DNA from: Actinomycetota bacterium
Lineage (GTDB): Bacteria; Actinomycetota; Actinomycetes; Nanopelagicales; Nanopelagicaceae
DNA: 47,570 nucleotides
Assembly (NCBI GenBank): GCA_016870455.1
Contig: VGBN01000005.1
Span: forward strand, 1 to 47,570
Reading direction: 5' to 3'
Shown piece by piece: positions 34,866-43,257 of this stretch. The position numbers and the translations under genes were made by a program. Position 1 is the first letter of the stretch. The number at the start of each line of letters is the position of its first letter. Below the pieces are notes generated by a model, which saw only the letters and a list, made by a program, of their open reading frames with translations, was not told where the DNA came from and ran no database searches.

Positions 34866-37800
34866 ATGAATTCTCTTCGTAGCGCATTAAATCAAAGGGT
34901 GATTATTGCTGATGGTGCTATGGGAACAATGTTGCAGGCTAGAAATCCCACCCTGGAGGATTTTCAACAACATGAAGGTTGCAATGAGATTTTAAATGTA
35001 ACTAGACCAGATATTGTCAGAGAGGTACATGAAGAGTATTTACAGGTGGGTGTTGACGCCATTGAAACTAATACTTTTGGTGCAAACTTTGCTAATTTGG
35101 CTGAATATGGCATTGAAGACCGAATCTATGAGTTAGCACTTGCTGGAGCCAAGGTGGCCCGCGACGCAGCTGATAAGTTCAGTACTAAAGAAAAGCCAAG
35201 ATGGGTTCTAGGTTCACTTGGTCCAGGCACAAAGCTGCCAACGCTAGGCCACACCAGTTATGACAAATTAAAAGAGGCGTATACCACCGCATCCAATGGA
35301 TTGATTGATGGTGGCGCAGATGCTTTACTGATTGAGACAACACAAGATCTTTTACAGGCTAAGGCGGCGGTCAATGGTGCCAGAAGTGCGATAAAAGAAT
35401 CTGGTAAAGATATTGTTTTGATCGCTCAAGTTACAGTTGAAACCACAGGAACGATGTTGATGGGATCAGAAATAGGCGCTGCGTTAAATGCTTTGGAACC
35501 TCTGGGTATTGATTTAATAGGTTTAAATTGTGCAACTGGTCCAGCGGAAATGAGTGAGCACCTACGAGTTTTAAGTAAGGCGGCTAAGGCAGGAATCTCT
35601 GTGATGCCTAACGCGGGCCTACCGATACTAGGTGAAAAGGGTGCGCATTACCCACTATCGCCAACTGAGTTGGCCCAATCACTGAAGCAGTTTGTTAAGG
35701 AGTACAAGGTTGGATTAATTGGTGGTTGCTGTGGAACCACGCCGGCACATATGGCTGAGGTAGTAAAAGTTTTAGGCAAGGAACCGACAGTAGAAAGAGA
35801 TGTAAATCGAGAAATTGGTGCCTCCTCACTTTATCAATTTGTTCCATTTAGACAACAAAATACCTACCTTTCAATCGGTGAGAGAACAAATGCCAATGGT
35901 TCAAAAGCTTTTAGAGATGCGCTATTAGCTGAAGATTGGCAAACATGTATTGAGATCGCCAAGGATCAAATCCGTGATGGTGCTCACATGTTGGATCTTT
36001 CCGTTGATTATGTCGGCCGTGATGGAGTTGCTGATATGACTGAGCTTGCCTTTAGGCTGGCAACCACATCAACTTTGCCGATTGTTCTTGATTCCACAGA
36101 ACCTGCAGTACTAGAGGCTGGATTAAAGCAATTAGGAGGAAGATCTGTAATTAACTCAGTTAATTACGAAGATGGTGATGGACAAAACTCGAGGTTCGCA
36201 CGAATCATGCCATTAGTTGTTGAACATGGGGCGGCGGTGATCGCACTTACCATTGATGAGTCTGGGCAAGCACGTGACGCTGATTGGAAGTTAAAGGTAG
36301 CCCGTAGATTGATAACTGACTTGACCGGTAAGTGGGGTCTAAATGTTCACGACATCATTATTGATTGCTTGACCTTCCCGATTGCCACAGGACAAGAAGA
36401 GACCAGACAAGATGGAGTGGAAACATTAAATGCAATAAAAGCTTTAAAGACCGAATTTCCAGCGGTGCAGACTACTCTTGGCGTTAGCAATGTGTCTTTT
36501 GGATTAAATCCTGCCGCACGTGTGGTTTTAAACTCAGTCTTTTTATCTGAGGCGGTTAAAAATGGGTTGGACTCGGCGATTGTTCACCCTTCAAAAATCA
36601 CTCCGATTAACAGAATTCCAGCAGAGCACTTGAAGGTTGCATTGGATCTAGTTTATGACAAACGCGAGTATGACGCCGCCGGCAACCTTACTTATGATCC
36701 GCTGGCCAAATATCTTGAGCTCTTTGAAAATGTGCAAGTAACTTCAAGCAAGGAGTCCCGCGCAGCTGAGCTAGCCGCCTTACCACTGGCTGAAAGACTG
36801 CAACGCAGAATTATCGATGGCGAAAAAGTTGGACTAACTGATGACCTAAAGATTGCGATTGATTCGAAGGTGCCAGCACTGACTATCATCAATGATTATT
36901 TGCTCGCCGGTATGAAAGTTGTTGGTGAACTTTTTGGTAAAGGTGAGATGCAACTCCCATTTGTGCTGCAATCAGCTGAGGTTATGAAAAGTGCTGTGGC
37001 ATTTCTTGAGCCATTCATCGAAAAAACTGATGATCAAGGGCGGGGAAAGATATTGCTTGCAACTGTTAAAGGTGATGTTCATGACATTGGGAAGAATTTA
37101 GTAGATATTATCCTGTCAAATAATGGCTATGAGACTGTAAACATTGGAATTAAGCAAACTGTCAATCAGATAATTGATGCTGCTAGTGAAAATGATGTTG
37201 ATGTGATTGGTCTGTCAGGTTTATTGGTTAAATCAACCGTGATAATGAAGGAGAATTTAGCGGAGTTAGATTCTCGAGGATTGGGCAAGAAGTGGCCGAT
37301 TGTTTTAGGAGGAGCGGCATTAACCCGTTCATTTGTCGAGCAGGATCTAACTGAGCAATTCTCCGGAACTGTGCGCTATGCAAAGGATGCATTTGAAGGA
37401 TTAAAGCTGATGGACACCTTGATGGGGATAAAGCGAGGTGTGCCAGGAGTTGAGCTTCCACCTCTAAGGCAGCGTCGAACCGCTAAATCAAAATCAGATA
37501 GCAATCTAATGATTGATGTTAGGCGAAGTGATGTAGCAACTGACAACGCGATTCCTAATGCACCATTCTTTGGTTCAAGAGTTGTGAAGGGAATCGCGTT
37601 AGCAGATTACGTTCACATGTTAGATGAACGCGCTTTGTTCCTAGGTCAATGGGGGCTAAAAGGAAAAGATTTCGAAAGTATGGCTGAATCACAAGGCCGA
37701 CCGCAATTACGGGCACTTCTCAACCAGGTGCAATCAAAGGGTTGGCTTAATGCAGCGGTGGTTTATGGCTATTTCCCATGTGTCAGTGATGGCAATGACC

Positions 37801-38339
37801 TAATTGTTCTTCACCATGAAGGTAGTAAGAAAGGGGAGGAGCGAGTGAGGTTTACCTTCCCACGCCAAAGCAGGGATCGCAGGTTATGTTTGGCTGACTT
37901 TTTTAGAGGTAAGGACTCTGGCGAATTAGATGTAGTGAGTTTTCAGGTAGTAACCATGGGTCAATCTATTAGCGATGCCATAGCAAAGTTATTTCAAGGC
38001 AACCTCTATCGGGAGTATTTAGAGTTACATGGATTATCGGTGCAATTAACTGAGTCATTAACTGAACATTGGCATGCTAGGACCCGAGAAGAATTAGGCA
38101 TTAGTGCAGATGATTCAAAAGAGTTAAAGGAGATATTTAATCAAGGCTATCAAGGCTCACGATACTCATTTGGTTATCCTGCCTGCCCTGATCTAGAGCA
38201 ACAGGTGCAAATCTGCCAATTGCTAGAACCAGAGCGAATTGGAGTCACCCTCTCAGAGGAGTTTCAACTACACCCAGAACAATCAACTTCATCAATTGTG
38301 TTGCACCATCCAGAAGCAAAGTATTTCAACGCAACATGA
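34866..38339 (+). CDS. metH: Cobalamin-dependent methionine synthase
   Basis: This 1157-residue enzyme has all four modules. The homocysteine domain (1 to about 310) begins with DGAMGTMLQ and carries zinc cysteines in GLNCATGP and GGCCGTTP. The folate domain is about 330-600. The B12 domain has DVHDIGKNLV with the cobalt ligand His739. The reactivation domain (about 900-1157) binds SAM. It remethylates homocysteine to methionine and feeds metK. The ATG at 34866 is supported by TAAACT. Cobalamin must be made or imported; no such gene lies in the window. Confidence 0.97.
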   Translation: MNSLRSALNQRVIIADGAMGTMLQARNPTLEDFQQHEGCNEILNVTRPDIVREVHEEYLQVGVDAIETNTFGANFANLAEYGIEDRIYELALAGAKVARDAADKFSTKEKPRWVLGSLGPGTKLPTLGHTSYDKLKEAYTTASNGLIDGGADALLIETTQDLLQAKAAVNGARSAIKESGKDIVLIAQVTVETTGTMLMGSEIGAALNALEPLGIDLIGLNCATGPAEMSEHLRVLSKAAKAGISVMPNAGLPILGEKGAHYPLSPTELAQSLKQFVKEYKVGLIGGCCGTTPAHMAEVVKVLGKEPTVERDVNREIGASSLYQFVPFRQQNTYLSIGERTNANGSKAFRDALLAEDWQTCIEIAKDQIRDGAHMLDLSVDYVGRDGVADMTELAFRLATTSTLPIVLDSTEPAVLEAGLKQLGGRSVINSVNYEDGDGQNSRFARIMPLVVEHGAAVIALTIDESGQARDADWKLKVARRLITDLTGKWGLNVHDIIIDCLTFPIATGQEETRQDGVETLNAIKALKTEFPAVQTTLGVSNVSFGLNPAARVVLNSVFLSEAVKNGLDSAIVHPSKITPINRIPAEHLKVALDLVYDKREYDAAGNLTYDPLAKYLELFENVQVTSSKESRAAELAALPLAERLQRRIIDGEKVGLTDDLKIAIDSKVPALTIINDYLLAGMKVVGELFGKGEMQLPFVLQSAEVMKSAVAFLEPFIEKTDDQGRGKILLATVKGDVHDIGKNLVDIILSNNGYETVNIGIKQTVNQIIDAASENDVDVIGLSGLLVKSTVIMKENLAELDSRGLGKKWPIVLGGAALTRSFVEQDLTEQFSGTVRYAKDAFEGLKLMDTLMGIKRGVPGVELPPLRQRRTAKSKSDSNLMIDVRRSDVATDNAIPNAPFFGSRVVKGIALADYVHMLDERALFLGQWGLKGKDFESMAESQGRPQLRALLNQVQSKGWLNAAVVYGYFPCVSDGNDLIVLHHEGSKKGEERVRFTFPRQSRDRRLCLADFFRGKDSGELDVVSFQVVTMGQSISDAIAKLFQGNLYREYLELHGLSVQLTESLTEHWHARTREELGISADDSKELKEIFNQGYQGSRYSFGYPACPDLEQQVQICQLLEPERIGVTLSEEFQLHPEQSTSSIVLHHPEAKYFNAT

Positions 38340-39004
38340 GCGCGATTCTCTTTGATATGGATGGAACGTTAATTAACTCCGAACCATTGTGGCTTGAAGC
38401 GGAGATCGAGGTCATGAGGGAGGTTGGCAGCACCTGGGATCAATCTGATCAAATTAATTGTTTAGGTGGGCCTATGGAGCGAACAGAAAAATATATGCAG
38501 GAACGAAGTGGGAATATCAAACCCTTTGGGTACTTCGGCCGCAGATTGAATGAGATTATGGACCAGAAGTTAAAAATTCGACTTGATCTAATACCCAATG
38601 CGACGGAGTTACTACTTGAGTGCAAATCCGCGAATATTCCAATGGCACTGGTAACTGCAAGCTCGCGAAGTCAAATGGAGATAGTGCTCTCCCAATTGCC
38701 TACAGGAATCTTTGGAGCAGCTGTATCAAGGAATGATGTTGAAAAATCAAAGCCTGATCCAGCACCTTACTTACTTGCAGCCGAACGGCTGAAGGTTGAT
38801 ATAAAAAGTTGCCTAGTAATCGAGGACTCAATCACTGGAATCCAATCGGGCCTGCAATCTGGAGCCAAGGTTGTCGGTATACCTCACTTGGAGCAAATTC
38901 AATCCCATCCGAATCTGAAAGTAATCTCCTCGCTTTCTGAATTGAGTCTAAAGACTCTTGTAGATTGGTATCCGCAGTTAAATACTGGTGTGGGTGTCAA
39001 ATGA
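38336..39004 (+). CDS. HAD-superfamily phosphatase, subfamily IA
   Basis: The 222-residue protein has the nucleophile motif FDMDGTLINSEPLW (Asp7 and Asp9), a helical cap domain at about 17-85, VTASS in motif II, KSKPDPAPYLLA around the motif III Lys, and VIEDSITGIQSG in motif IV. It resembles beta-phosphoglucomutase or sugar phosphatases of broad range. It overlaps metH by 4 nt and trmI by 4 nt. The substrate is unknown. Confidence 0.9.
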   Translation: MSAILFDMDGTLINSEPLWLEAEIEVMREVGSTWDQSDQINCLGGPMERTEKYMQERSGNIKPFGYFGRRLNEIMDQKLKIRLDLIPNATELLLECKSANIPMALVTASSRSQMEIVLSQLPTGIFGAAVSRNDVEKSKPDPAPYLLAAERLKVDIKSCLVIEDSITGIQSGLQSGAKVVGIPHLEQIQSHPNLKVISSLSELSLKTLVDWYPQLNTGVGVK

Positions 39005-39852
39005 TTGATAGAAATTTTCAATATGGTGATCGGGTTCAGCTAACAGATGCCAAAGGCAAACTGTACTCAATCACCTTAAAGAAAGGTGCGGAGTGGCATA
39101 CTCACAAAGGAATGCTCAAACATGATGAGTTAGTCGGAGTCCCTGAAGGTTCGATTGTCACAACTAATCAGGAGCTAAAGTTCCAAGCTTTCAGACCATT
39201 ATTGGCTGATTATCTACTCTCAATGCCTAGGGGAGCGACAATTATCTATCCCAAAGACACCGCGATGATTTTAGGTGTGGCAGATATCAAACCTGGTGTA
39301 AGGGTGCTCGAAGCGGGTGTGGGTTCTGGTGCATTGAGTATCTCTATTTTGAGAGCCATTGGTGACTCAGGATTTCTACACTCCATTGAGTTAAGAGAAG
39401 ATTTTGCAGAGATAGCCAGAGATAATGTGACAAATTACTTCAAAGCACAACCAAAAAACTGGCAGATAACCATTGGACAGCTTGAAGATCAAAAATTTGA
39501 TGCTGAGTTTGATCGTGTGGTCCTAGACATGCTAACTCCGTGGGAGTGTTTGACGGTCGCAGCTGAAGCATTGGTACCCGGTGGTGTTTTTATGACGTAT
39601 GTTGCGACCACAACACAACTATCTAGGATGGCAGAGGCGATAAAGGAATCTGCAAACTTTACTGAGCCTGAGTCATTGGAAACTATAGTCCGAGGTTGGC
39701 ACCATGAAGGTTTAGCTGTCCGACCACAACACAGAATGATTGCTCACACCGGATTTTTGATCTTTGCTAGGCGAATGGCACCAGGTGTACCCGTTTTACA
39801 ACGACGTCGAAGACCCTCTAAAGGTTCTTACGATAATTTGGAGATAAATTAG
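39001..39852 (+). CDS. trmI: tRNA (adenine-58-N1)-methyltransferase
   Basis: This 283-residue protein places m1A58 in the T loop of tRNA. The N-terminal small domain is followed by the SAM site VRVLEAGVGSGALS near residue 102. VVLDMLTPWE holds a later motif, and the C-terminal RMIAHTGFLIFARRMAPG is typical of actinobacterial TrmI. The ATG at 39001 overlaps the HAD stop. In many actinobacteria trmI is followed by arc/mpa, dop and pup; here an FKBP gene on the other strand follows, with ends overlapping by 4 nt. Confidence 0.95.
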   Translation: MIDRNFQYGDRVQLTDAKGKLYSITLKKGAEWHTHKGMLKHDELVGVPEGSIVTTNQELKFQAFRPLLADYLLSMPRGATIIYPKDTAMILGVADIKPGVRVLEAGVGSGALSISILRAIGDSGFLHSIELREDFAEIARDNVTNYFKAQPKNWQITIGQLEDQKFDAEFDRVVLDMLTPWECLTVAAEALVPGGVFMTYVATTTQLSRMAEAIKESANFTEPESLETIVRGWHHEGLAVRPQHRMIAHTGFLIFARRMAPGVPVLQRRRRPSKGSYDNLEIN

Positions 39853-40352
39853 GAAACAGTTACTAGATCAACAACAAAGATCAGAGTTTCATTAGGGCCA
39901 ATTGCGCCACCTGCCCCCTGTGCGCCGTAACCCAAATCTGGTGGAATCACTAGTAATCGTCTGCCGCCCTCTTTCATACCTGGAATACCTTGTTGCCATC
40001 CTGCAATAACACCGCTTAATGGAAATGTTGCAGTTTGTCGTGAATCCCATGATGATTCCACTAGAGCACCAGAGCTCCAAGCCATCAATGTGTAATGAAC
40101 CTCAAGGATCGATGTTTCAACCGCCTCTTTTCCTGTTCCCACAAAAATGTCGCTTTTTTGCAATGAACTTGGCGGATTTCCAGTTGGTGCAGAGATCTGA
40201 GGCTTTGACCCTTTATCGCCAGTTACCGTTGGTAGTGCTGCGGATGAGTTGGTATTTTGATCAATCATGGGATTAACTCCTCCGTCAGTAGTGCAACCAG
40301 ATAGTAAAAGAGCTGTTGAAATCAGCATTCCAACTTTTAAGCGCTTGTGCAT
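39849..40352 (-). CDS. FKBP-type peptidyl-prolyl isomerase lipoprotein
   Basis: The 167-residue protein begins with a lipoprotein signal (KRLKVGMLISTALLLSGC, lipobox LSGC, lipid-bearing Cys20). A Ser/Thr/Pro-rich linker runs to about residue 70 and the FKBP fold follows, with VEVHYTL-like strands, the core GWQQGIPGMKEGGRR and LGYGAQGAGG. It would help protein folding outside the membrane. FKBP genes also stand between pafA and pafB in some actinobacteria, usually on the same strand; here it is divergent from pafB. Confidence 0.92.
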   Translation of the reverse strand: MHKRLKVGMLISTALLLSGCTTDGGVNPMIDQNTNSSAALPTVTGDKGSKPQISAPTGNPPSSLQKSDIFVGTGKEAVETSILEVHYTLMAWSSGALVESSWDSRQTATFPLSGVIAGWQQGIPGMKEGGRRLLVIPPDLGYGAQGAGGAIGPNETLIFVVDLVTVS

Positions 40353-40358
40353 GTCGGT

Positions 40359-40364
40359 ATCTTA
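40359..40364 (-). promoter_or_regulatory. Leaderless-type -10 element of the FKBP gene
   Basis: TAAGAT on the minus strand ends 6 nt before the ATG at 40352. Confidence 0.55.
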
Positions 40365-40371
40365 GCAATTA

Positions 40372-40388
40372 ATTATCAAATCGATAAT
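40372..40388 (+). promoter_or_regulatory. pafB -10 element inside an inverted repeat
   Basis: GATAAT (40383-40388) ends 8 nt before the GTG at 40397 and is one base from TATAAT. It forms an inverted repeat with ATTATC (40372-40377) across a 5-nt centre. The repeat may be only two -10-like boxes facing both ways, or an operator in the 44-nt divergent gap. Confidence 0.5.
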
Positions 40389-40396
40389 CTTTGACA

Positions 40397-41320
40397 GTGA
40401 GCAATCAAAAAACTGAGCGATTGATTAATTTAACACTAGCGCTGCTTGCCTCCAAGCGTTATTTAACAAAGATTGAGATCTTTAACACAGTGGCAGGTTA
40501 TCAAGGAAGCTTAGAGACAATGGAAAGGATGTTTGAGCGAGACAAAGATGAATTAAGAGGTTTAGGAATAGATATTGAGGTTAAGGGTATTGACCCGTTG
40601 TTTGAAGATGAGCAGGGGTATTTAATTCAAGAAGATTCATTTCAAATAAAGCCAGATGCATTTTCTAAGGAAGAGGTGCTCTATCTGACCATGGCAGCCA
40701 ATCTCTGGCATGGGTCAGCACTACATAACCAAGCAAAGAGTGCATTACTAAAGATTCAATCTCTAAATGGTCCGACTGAAACAGATGATGTAAATCTGCC
40801 AGTGATTAAAAGTACTTTTGATTCTGATCAACTGACTGTAATTTTTGAGGCTATGAGAAGTCACAATATTTTGGAGTTTACATACAAAGGTGAGCTTAGA
40901 AGGGTGAAACCTTATGGGTTATACACCCGTGATGGATTTTGGTACCTAGTAGGAGAGGAGAATGATTTGCTTAAGAATTTTAAACTGATTCGAATTACTA
41001 AATCTTTAGTAATAGCAAGCAAGTCAGGTGCATTCGCCAAGCCAGAAAGTTTTGATCTTAATAAGTTTATTCAAGATTCTCAGTCAAGTGAGCGGTATCA
41101 AGCCATCTTGATGGTGAAGAAAAACCAAGCCTTGGATTTGAGAAAGAAGTTTCCTGTTAAAGACATAGATGATGAATGGGATCAGATGAGCTGCTCCTAT
41201 TCATATGAAGAAGAGTTCATTCAGTCAGTTCTGTGGCACGGCTCCAATGTAGTAATTCTCTCTCCTGAAAATCTCCAAAAAAAGCTGATCGCAAAGTGCA
41301 GGCAGTTAATCAATGGCTGA
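40397..41320 (+). CDS. pafB: PafB, WYL-domain regulator of the DNA-damage response
   Basis: This 308-residue protein has an N-terminal winged helix (about 1-75) and a WYL domain (about 140-220, with YKGELRRVKPYGLYTRDGFWYLVG), then a C-terminal WCX-like extension. In mycobacteria PafB and PafC act together as a transcription activator of DNA repair genes. The GTG at 40397 follows GATAAT with 8 nt; a TTG at 40391 is too close to that box. It overlaps pafC by 8 nt. Note that pafA and the proteasome genes are not adjacent. Confidence 0.92.
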   Translation: MSNQKTERLINLTLALLASKRYLTKIEIFNTVAGYQGSLETMERMFERDKDELRGLGIDIEVKGIDPLFEDEQGYLIQEDSFQIKPDAFSKEEVLYLTMAANLWHGSALHNQAKSALLKIQSLNGPTETDDVNLPVIKSTFDSDQLTVIFEAMRSHNILEFTYKGELRRVKPYGLYTRDGFWYLVGEENDLLKNFKLIRITKSLVIASKSGAFAKPESFDLNKFIQDSQSSERYQAILMVKKNQALDLRKKFPVKDIDDEWDQMSCSYSYEEEFIQSVLWHGSNVVILSPENLQKKLIAKCRQLING

Positions 41321-42239
41321 TACCGCTGCTATCAGAGCTCTTCGCACAATGGATTTAATTCCATTCATTTTAGAAAACCCAGGCATATCGACCCATGAAT
41401 TAGCCTTAAGGTTTTCTGTAACACAAAAGCAGATAGAAGATGACCTGTCACTAGTTTTTCTCTGTGGATTGCCAGGATACACACCTTATGAGCTTATTGA
41501 TCTTACATTTGAAGATGGCGTCGTATCAGTAATTGATCCTCAAGTTCTTGATAGACCTAGAAAATTCTCAAACAGTGAGTTAGTTGTCATCAAATTGGGA
41601 TTGCAGGTACTACGTGAGATAAATGTCGATCAGCCTATTAAGCTGGCTAAGATTGATAAATTGTTTGCAAAAATCTTTTCGGATTTTGATCAAATCCCTT
41701 TTGTATCGAAAAATGTGATGAGCTCTTCACCCTACTATGCAGATATTTCGAAGGCGATCTACCAGAGGCGTCGGTTGAAAATTCAATACCAATCAATTTC
41801 AAAAGATGCGGTAACTGAGCGAGTGATTGTTCCTCAGGGTATCACTGTGTTAAATGGTAATTTATACTTACACTCTTTTGATTTATCGGCAAGAGAAGAA
41901 AGAACTTTTAGATTAGATCTCATCAATAAATGTGAATTGTCAGAGAAGGTACTTGAAGAGTTTTCGCTACAGAATTCGAAAGAGGTACTTGTTGAGCTAT
42001 GGGTAGATCAAGAAATGTTAAATTTCATAGAGCGTAATTCATCAATCGTTGAGGAACAGAGTAAGGTGGATAATGGTTTTAAGGTAATTTTAAAGGTAAG
42101 TAACCTTGAGTGGATAAGTCGAGCGGTGCTAAGTCATGCGCCTTACATCAAAGTGATCTCACCAACCTCTCTGTCAAACGAGGTCAATGAGAGGATAAAA
42201 AGGCTGCTTGAAAATTACGCTTTTTTTGCCCCCAATTGA
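41313..42239 (+). CDS. pafC: PafC, WYL-domain partner of PafB
   Basis: The 308-residue protein is a relative of PafB. A winged helix of about 75 residues (RALRTMDLIPFILENPGIS, then LALRFSVTQKQIEDDL) is followed by a WYL domain near 145-220 and a C-terminal domain. PafB and PafC form a heterodimer in mycobacteria, and some actinobacteria carry them fused in one chain. The two genes overlap by 8 nt here, which favours equal amounts. tatA follows with its own -10 element. Confidence 0.92.
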   Translation: MADTAAIRALRTMDLIPFILENPGISTHELALRFSVTQKQIEDDLSLVFLCGLPGYTPYELIDLTFEDGVVSVIDPQVLDRPRKFSNSELVVIKLGLQVLREINVDQPIKLAKIDKLFAKIFSDFDQIPFVSKNVMSSSPYYADISKAIYQRRRLKIQYQSISKDAVTERVIVPQGITVLNGNLYLHSFDLSAREERTFRLDLINKCELSEKVLEEFSLQNSKEVLVELWVDQEMLNFIERNSSIVEEQSKVDNGFKVILKVSNLEWISRAVLSHAPYIKVISPTSLSNEVNERIKRLLENYAFFAPN

Positions 42240-42241
42240 GG

Positions 42242-42247
42242 TAGGAT
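42242..42247 (+). promoter_or_regulatory. Leaderless-type -10 element of tatA
   Basis: TAGGAT ends 6 nt before the tatA ATG at 42254, in a 14-nt gap after pafC. The tat operon can thus be read apart from pafBC. Confidence 0.55.
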
Positions 42248-42253
42248 AGTTAT

Positions 42254-42445
42254 ATGAATTCATTGAAACCTTGGCACTTACTAGTACTTGCAATTGTCTT
42301 CTTAATTCTTTTTGGGTCCAAGCGTTTACCTGATTCAGCCCGTTCACTGGGTCGCTCACTTCGCATCTTTAAAAGTGAAGTACAGGAGATGAATAAAGAT
42401 GATTCAAAAGAAGGAAAAAAGTCAGACCCTAACTCTGAAAAGTAA
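42254..42445 (+). CDS. tatA: Twin-arginine translocase subunit TatA
   Basis: This 63-residue protein has one membrane helix ([21 protein letters not shown]), the FGSKRLP hinge and an amphipathic helix ([19 protein letters not shown]), then a charged tail. TatA oligomers form the pore through which folded proteins with twin-arginine signals leave the cytoplasm. tatC follows 5 nt later. No tatB is seen here. Confidence 0.95.
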   Translation: MNSLKPWHLLVLAIVFLILFGSKRLPDSARSLGRSLRIFKSEVQEMNKDDSKEGKKSDPNSEK

Positions 42446-42450
42446 TTTGC

Positions 42451-43257
42451 ATGGGTAAACCGCAGGGCGATCGTATGCCCTTGCTTGATCACATCCGTGA
42501 ATTTCGTGATCGCTTAATTAAATCTGTAATTGGGATACTGGCAGCTTCCATAGTGGGCTGGATTTTTTACCAAGAAATTATTCGCTTATTGACATTGCCT
42601 TTTTGTGATCTGGGAGAAGCAGTTACCCCTACTCAGGAGGCCTGCGGTGATCTATATGTAAACGGCATACTTGGTCCATTTAATTTGCAGGTCAAGATCG
42701 CGATTTTAAGTGGAGTTCTTTTGGCAGCACCGATTTGGATTTATCAGTTGTGGTCCTTCATAACTCCGGCGCTGCATAAGAAAGAGAAGAAAGTTGCTCT
42801 TATATTTGCGGCCATCGCTACACCATTATTTTCAACTGGCGCCATACTGGCTTATTTAATTCTTCCTCACGCTGTAGATGTATTGCTTGGTTTCACCCCA
42901 GACAATCTTGGTAACCTTGTCCGCTTTGATGAATATCTAGATTTTGTTTTGAGACTAATTCTTATCTTTGGTATCGCCTTTGTCTTACCACTTTTTCTAG
43001 TAGCGTTGAATCTACTAGGAGTACTTTCAGGACGTTCCATTTTAAAACCATGGCGCACTGCGGTGTTTCTATGTTTTCTATTTACCGCGACATTTACTCC
43101 TACACCTGATCCGATAACGATGACTTTACTGGCAATTCCTCTGTGCCTGATTTACTTTGCTAGCGGCACATTCGCCATCTTGGTTGATAAAAGACGTGCC
43201 AAAAAAGAACCACAATCAATTCAAGCTACACCTATCGATAAACCCGAATCGATCTAA
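42451..43257 (+). CDS. tatC: Twin-arginine translocase subunit TatC
   Basis: The 268-residue protein has six membrane helices and the family motifs: DRMPLLDHIREFRDRLIKS at the N terminus with the signal-recognition Glu, and FGIAFVLPLFLVAL. TatC reads the twin-arginine signal. A charged tail of about 25 residues ends the protein. It abuts the next gene with no gap. Confidence 0.96.
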   Translation: MGKPQGDRMPLLDHIREFRDRLIKSVIGILAASIVGWIFYQEIIRLLTLPFCDLGEAVTPTQEACGDLYVNGILGPFNLQVKIAILSGVLLAAPIWIYQLWSFITPALHKKEKKVALIFAAIATPLFSTGAILAYLILPHAVDVLLGFTPDNLGNLVRFDEYLDFVLRLILIFGIAFVLPLFLVALNLLGVLSGRSILKPWRTAVFLCFLFTATFTPTPDPITMTLLAIPLCLIYFASGTFAILVDKRRAKKEPQSIQATPIDKPESI

